From contig JBJEQP010000083.1 of assembly GCA_051881815.1 (NCBI GenBank), forward strand, positions 164,951-228,950: DNA of 64,000 nt, written 5' to 3'. Source of the stretch: UMGS363 sp051881815. GTDB lineage: Bacteria; Bacillota; Clostridia; Oscillospirales; Ruminococcaceae. The translations under genes and the position numbers were made by a program. Below the pieces are notes generated by a model, which made no database searches, had not been told where the DNA came from, and saw only the letters and a program-made list of their open reading frames with translations. Below, one piece after another: positions 61,191 through 64,000 of the stretch. Position 1 is the stretch's first letter, and the number at the start of each line of letters is the position of its first letter.

Positions 61191-61670
61191 TTATCTTATT
61201 TCTTCAATCATAAAACAACTTGAATCAATATAATTTTGAAATCCGGTTTCATATTTCTGCATTAGCCAAAAGAACCTTTCATCATCAAAGCTATAATCGC
61301 AGCTATCAACAAAATGTTCGTCAAACACTATTTTATTATGAACATAATGTTTCAAGATATTTTCATCACAAGATAAAGGTTCGTCCAATAAAGAATGCAA
61401 TATGCCGTTTTCAGAAAGTATTCTTTTTAGTTTTTCAGGACAGTTTTCTGTAAGTAAGGCGATAGGATATTCTGATGATAAATAGCCAAATTTTTCATCA
61501 TAACTTTTTATTTGTTTAGGGATCAGCATATACCAATAGTGGTCAACAAAATCATCATAATCTCCGCAATAAAATTCTTCCTGCGAGTCTATTATCTCTG
61601 CTGCTTTTTTCACGTCATAATCAGCTTTACTATCTAATGCCATTGAAAAGATTTCCGTATAGTCTTTCAT
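61191..61670 (-). CDS. Hypothetical acidic protein (159 aa) in small-gene cluster
   Basis: An acidic, Tyr- and Asp-rich cytosolic protein (for example YCGDYDDFVDHYWYMLIP) without membrane segments. The style resembles SUKH/Imm-type immunity proteins, but I cannot place it in a family. Start 61670 was preferred to a GTG 15 bp upstream because GGGG lies at the right distance. Confidence 0.65.
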   Translation of the reverse strand: MKDYTEIFSMALDSKADYDVKKAAEIIDSQEEFYCGDYDDFVDHYWYMLIPKQIKSYDEKFGYLSSEYPIALLTENCPEKLKRILSENGILHSLLDEPLSCDENILKHYVHNKIVFDEHFVDSCDYSFDDERFFWLMQKYETGFQNYIDSSCFMIEEIR

Positions 61671-61713
61671 TGTACCATTCCCCACAAATTACGATTTGCA
61701 GCAAATATAACAC

Positions 61714-62088
61714 TTATGGAGTGCAAAGATATTTATAAATGTGGTTCCATAATTCTTTCGTATGTTCTCCGATAAGCTCTAACGCTCTGCCAAAAGTCTT
61801 TTTTTCGTCCCAAAGATACTCTAAAAGGGTTACCTGAACAAGATTTTGTGTTTCGTCATCTCCATTTGATGATAATTCTTCATACATATCAAAAATACGC
61901 TTAATGGTATTATTGTTAAAATAATCATCTTGTTTTAATAAATCTGTTGTAAGAGGATTGAAAACATTTCCAAAGATTATGTGAGGCAGAAACTCGTCTA
62001 ATCCTTCCATTTCTTTCACAACTGATTCTTTTAATTCGGGAAACCTTTTTATTATAAATTCCGCATTAAGAGTTGAGTATTCTATCAT
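61714..62088 (-). CDS. Hypothetical protein (124 aa), possibly DUF7674-like
   Basis: A helical, acidic protein. FIIKRFPELKESV near the N-terminus and LVQVTLLEYLWDEKK near residue 85 resemble small DUF7674-type proteins often found in toxin-immunity neighbourhoods. That resemblance is from memory and weak. AGAGGTG precedes the ATG. It is 43 bp upstream of the preceding orphan gene on the same strand. Confidence 0.6.
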   Translation of the reverse strand: MIEYSTLNAEFIIKRFPELKESVVKEMEGLDEFLPHIIFGNVFNPLTTDLLKQDDYFNNNTIKRIFDMYEELSSNGDDETQNLVQVTLLEYLWDEKKTFGRALELIGEHTKELWNHIYKYLCTP

Positions 62089-62139
62089 AGGCTTACACCT
62101 CTAAAATCCGATATGTCGAACAGCCGCCATAACTGCGCA

Positions 62140-62619
62140 TTACGAATTATTATTGCTGCAGTTCGCCGCATCGATCGCCGCAACAAGCAGAAGCACGTTT
62201 ATCTCGTCCGAATCATCAAAAATGTCAATAACGTATGTATCGCTCAAATGCAGCAGCTCCTTTGAAATGGTCGCCGCAACAAGACCGTTCGGCTGCCGCA
62301 CCTGATAATTCCAGCCAAAAAAGTCGCCGTCAATGTCCCAGCCGTTGTAATCAATGTCATACTTCGGGATAAACAGGCTGAACTTTTTCTTTATCCTGCC
62401 GAGCCATCTGCCGCCGATGTAAACGTCAAATTCCGCAAAAAGCCGAAGCAGCTTTTCTTCAATGTGTCCGACCTCACAGCCGTACAAGTCAAAAATGCGT
62501 ATTCTGTGTCCGAGAGCAAGGAAATCAGCCTTTGCAGTGTATTTCCTGTTCATATTTTCATCGTATATGTCATAGCTGTCCGTCCAGCTGAAAATACGCT
62601 GCTTTATATAGAGCTTCAT
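62140..62619 (-). CDS. LURP-one-related (tubby-like) protein
   Basis: A 159-residue cytosolic protein. The pattern MKLYIKQRIFSWTDSYDIYD, KADFLALGHRIRIFD, and GRIKKKFSLFIPKYDID is the beta-barrel layout of LURP-one-related proteins. The family folds like the tubby C-terminal domain; its bacterial role is not established. GGAGG lies before the ATG. A partial ATTACG-type repeat overlaps the stop region. Confidence 0.78.
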   Translation of the reverse strand: MKLYIKQRIFSWTDSYDIYDENMNRKYTAKADFLALGHRIRIFDLYGCEVGHIEEKLLRLFAEFDVYIGGRWLGRIKKKFSLFIPKYDIDYNGWDIDGDFFGWNYQVRQPNGLVAATISKELLHLSDTYVIDIFDDSDEINVLLLVAAIDAANCSNNNS

Positions 62620-62959
62620 ATCCTTCCTCCGTCAACTCTCGTAATATTTTTTCCACAAAAATTATTTACAAAAAATCAATTCAAATTCACAACTAAATCA
62701 TTTACCATTCAGAAATACTTAACTATAATATGTTATATTATAAGCTGTGATATGCAACATAAGGAAGTTTTTTCTTGGCTGCTTTTATATATATCGTATA
62801 TTTTTATCTCAAACCGAGCAAAATAAACCAATAACCTTCCTGCTCGACTTCGAGATATCGGAGCAGCTGCTTGTCATAAATATTGTCAATGACCTTGCCT
62901 TCGGAAACGGCACAGGTTTTAATCATTACAGTTTTAATCATTACAAAGGAGAAACCACT
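62620..62959. other. AT-rich divergent region before spoVG
   Basis: No gene is seen. It holds a hairpin (CTGCTC/GAGCAG, 62840-62866) and, next to the spoVG ribosome site, a perfect 15-bp tandem duplication (GTTTTAATCATTACA, 62916-62945). Several TATAAT-like sequences near 62720-62745 are candidate -10 boxes. Confidence 0.5.
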
Positions 62960-63262
62960 ATGAACATTACAGACATCAAAATCAGAAAGATAATCCCCGA
63001 GGGCAGACTCCGCGCTATCATCTCTATCACAATTGATGATATGCTCGCAATCCACGATATCAAGGTAGTTCAGGGTGACGAACGCCTTTTTGTTGCTATG
63101 CCGAGCAGACGCGACGAAAACGGAATGTTCCGTGATATCGTTCACCCCATCTCCCCTGAGGCAAGAGGAACCATCGAAGGTCAGATACTTGACGCTTATA
63201 CCCGTCATATTGAGCTTATGCAGGCTGAACTCGAAGCAGAACAGTCCGGCACTATCCTCTGA
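62960..63262 (+). CDS. spoVG: SpoVG
   Basis: A 100-residue nucleic-acid-binding regulator. MNITDIKIRKI, LRAIISITIDD and FVAMPSRRDENG with DIVHPISPEAR match SpoVG across its length. In Bacillus it affects asymmetric septation and many genes; in other Firmicutes it acts as a global regulator and RNA binder. AAAGGAG precedes the ATG; the frame is open upstream but without family similarity. A terminator follows at once. Confidence 0.95.
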   Translation: MNITDIKIRKIIPEGRLRAIISITIDDMLAIHDIKVVQGDERLFVAMPSRRDENGMFRDIVHPISPEARGTIEGQILDAYTRHIELMQAELEAEQSGTIL

Positions 63263-63279
63263 TAAACTTTAAACTTCCG

Positions 63280-63306
63280 CCGTCCCTTTAATGGGGACGG
63301 TTTTTT
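63280..63306. terminator. Terminator between spoVG and the NUDIX gene
   Basis: CCGTCCC and GGGACGG pair, followed by TTTTTT on the plus strand. It covers the convergent ends of spoVG and the NUDIX gene. Confidence 0.85.
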
Positions 63307-63841
63307 ATTTTCCAAGCTTTTTTGAAGCAAGAAGAAGCGCAGTCTGCGTCTTTCCATCCTTTATCTCACCGTTCAGCACCATCTCAACAGCCTTTTCAAG
63401 CGGCATTTTCTCAACATCAAGGAACTCGCCCTCGTCAAGGTCCTGTTCACCAAAGGAAAGACCCGTCGCAAGATACATGTGTATCTTTTCGGTGAGATAA
63501 GCGACCGAAGGGTACATTACTCCAAGATATTCAAAGTTCTCGCACTCTGCGCCGACTTCCTCTTTAAGCTCACGAAGACCCGCTTCACGGTGATCCTCGC
63601 CTACCTCAAGCTTTCCCGCAGGAACTTCGGTAAGAATCTCCTGAAAAGGATAACGGAACTGCCTTACAAGGTAAACCTCGCCCTTTTCATTCACGGGAAC
63701 AATGCAGACTCCGCCCGGATGGATAACAAGCTCACGGGTAACGATAGAGCCGTCTTCAAGCTCCGCCTTGTCCTTGCGTACATTTATAATTTTGCCGTCA
63801 AATATCGGCTGTGTTTCAACTGTTTTTTCCTGCAAATGCAC
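63305..63841 (-). CDS. NUDIX hydrolase, ADP-ribose pyrophosphatase type
   Basis: Hydrolyses nucleoside diphosphate-linked compounds, most likely ADP-ribose. The protein is about 178 residues. The Nudix box is complete, with its Gly, Glu, REL, EE and final Gly spread from GKLEVGED to RELKEEVG (about residues 76-97). RQFRYPFQ and VYPS-like strands fit the ADP-ribose group (NudF-like). GTG 63841 is best placed after AGGAG; a TTG two codons earlier is closer than usual. Confidence 0.9.
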   Translation of the reverse strand: MHLQEKTVETQPIFDGKIINVRKDKAELEDGSIVTRELVIHPGGVCIVPVNEKGEVYLVRQFRYPFQEILTEVPAGKLEVGEDHREAGLRELKEEVGAECENFEYLGVMYPSVAYLTEKIHMYLATGLSFGEQDLDEGEFLDVEKMPLEKAVEMVLNGEIKDGKTQTALLLASKKLGK

Positions 63842-63950
63842 TTTCAAGCACTCCTTTTAAAGCAACAAATGTTCTTTTTAGAAATTATAGCACATTTATT
63901 CGCTTTTTTCAATAGTTTACGAAAATTTTTTAAAACAAAAATATATCATA

Positions 63951-64000
63951 ATCGAGTAGGAGGCTGCCCATTAATTGAGCAGCCGTCCTCTCACACCACC
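63951..64000 (-). mobile_element. 3' end of a group II intron (domain V edge and domain VI)
   Basis: Read leftward: GGTGGTGTGAGAGG, the 3' strand of a typical domain V, then domain VI with GGCTGC/GCAGCC, closed by AGAGGA with TCCTACTC. The A left unpaired there (63957) fits the branch point, followed by CTCGAT, so the intron should end at 63951. The rest of the intron and any reverse transcriptase lie beyond the right edge. Confidence 0.7.

Overview
The window looks like a chromosome segment of a low-to-moderate GC, spore-forming Clostridia bacterium, most likely a Ruminococcus-type member of the Oscillospiraceae. This is inference from content: a SpoIIE-type phosphatase and SpoVG, a glgB-glgC-glgD-glgA glycogen cluster with the Firmicute-type GlgD, a PPi-type phosphofructokinase beside pyruvate kinase, NfnAB, GltBD, strong AGGAGG-type ribosome binding sites, and TTGACA-N17-TATAAT promoters. 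No ribosomal RNA, CRISPR array, prophage or complete insertion sequence was seen.

Layout. 0-2.9 kb: a truncated aldo/keto reductase, tRNA-Ser(GGA), and an AT-rich patch of small genes (a hypothetical, a PAP2 phosphatase, an Imm33/DUF2185 immunity-like gene). 2.9-9.4 kb: divergent pfp and pyk, FapA-like protein, aldose epimerase, GH25 lysozyme. 9.4-10.4 kb: gene-free repeat locus. 10.4-14.2 kb: rsmD, coaD, a coiled-coil protein and an NAD-salvage pair (pncA, pncB). 14.4-18.8 kb: flavodoxin-like reductase, a YtrA-type GntR/ABC operon, and a permuted NlpC/P60-like protein. 19-25.3 kb: glycogen operon. 25.6-33.6 kb: SpoIIE, ECF sigma/anti-sigma pair, OPT transporter, YbaK, TauE/SafE. 33.6-34.2 kb: second repeat locus. 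35-41.3 kb: gltB-gltD. 41.5-47.6 kb: surface protein, ttcA, prfB, trmN6, trkH, CmpB-like membrane protein. 47.8-51.2 kb: tRNA-Ser(CGA), a membrane protein, GNAT, and htpG behind a perfect CIRCE operator. 51.2-52.3 kb: third repeat locus. 52.3-60.7 kb: Ca2+-type P-ATPase, nfnA-nfnB, and murC-lexA-CPBP protease. 60.7-62.6 kb: small AT-rich orphan genes. 62.9-64 kb: spoVG, a NUDIX hydrolase, and at the right edge the last about 50 nt of a group II intron.

Metabolic reading. Pfp and Pyk frame a PPi-linked glycolysis. The glg operon stores surplus hexose as glycogen. GltBD and NfnAB handle glutamate synthesis and electron exchange between NADH, ferredoxin and NADPH. PncA/PncB recycle nicotinamide.

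The most unusual content is non-coding. A composite element of roughly 300-520 bp (called here D-C-E-G-F) occurs four times and is built of several hairpins whose stems differ between copies but stay complementary. A second superfamily of 100-192 bp palindromes (types A and B), bounded by TACTAA...TTAGTA, also shows compensatory stem changes. Type A and type B copies each interrupt a composite element at a TA-rich site for which uninterrupted copies exist in the same window. These look like structured and at least formerly mobile elements. I cannot name them from any family I know.
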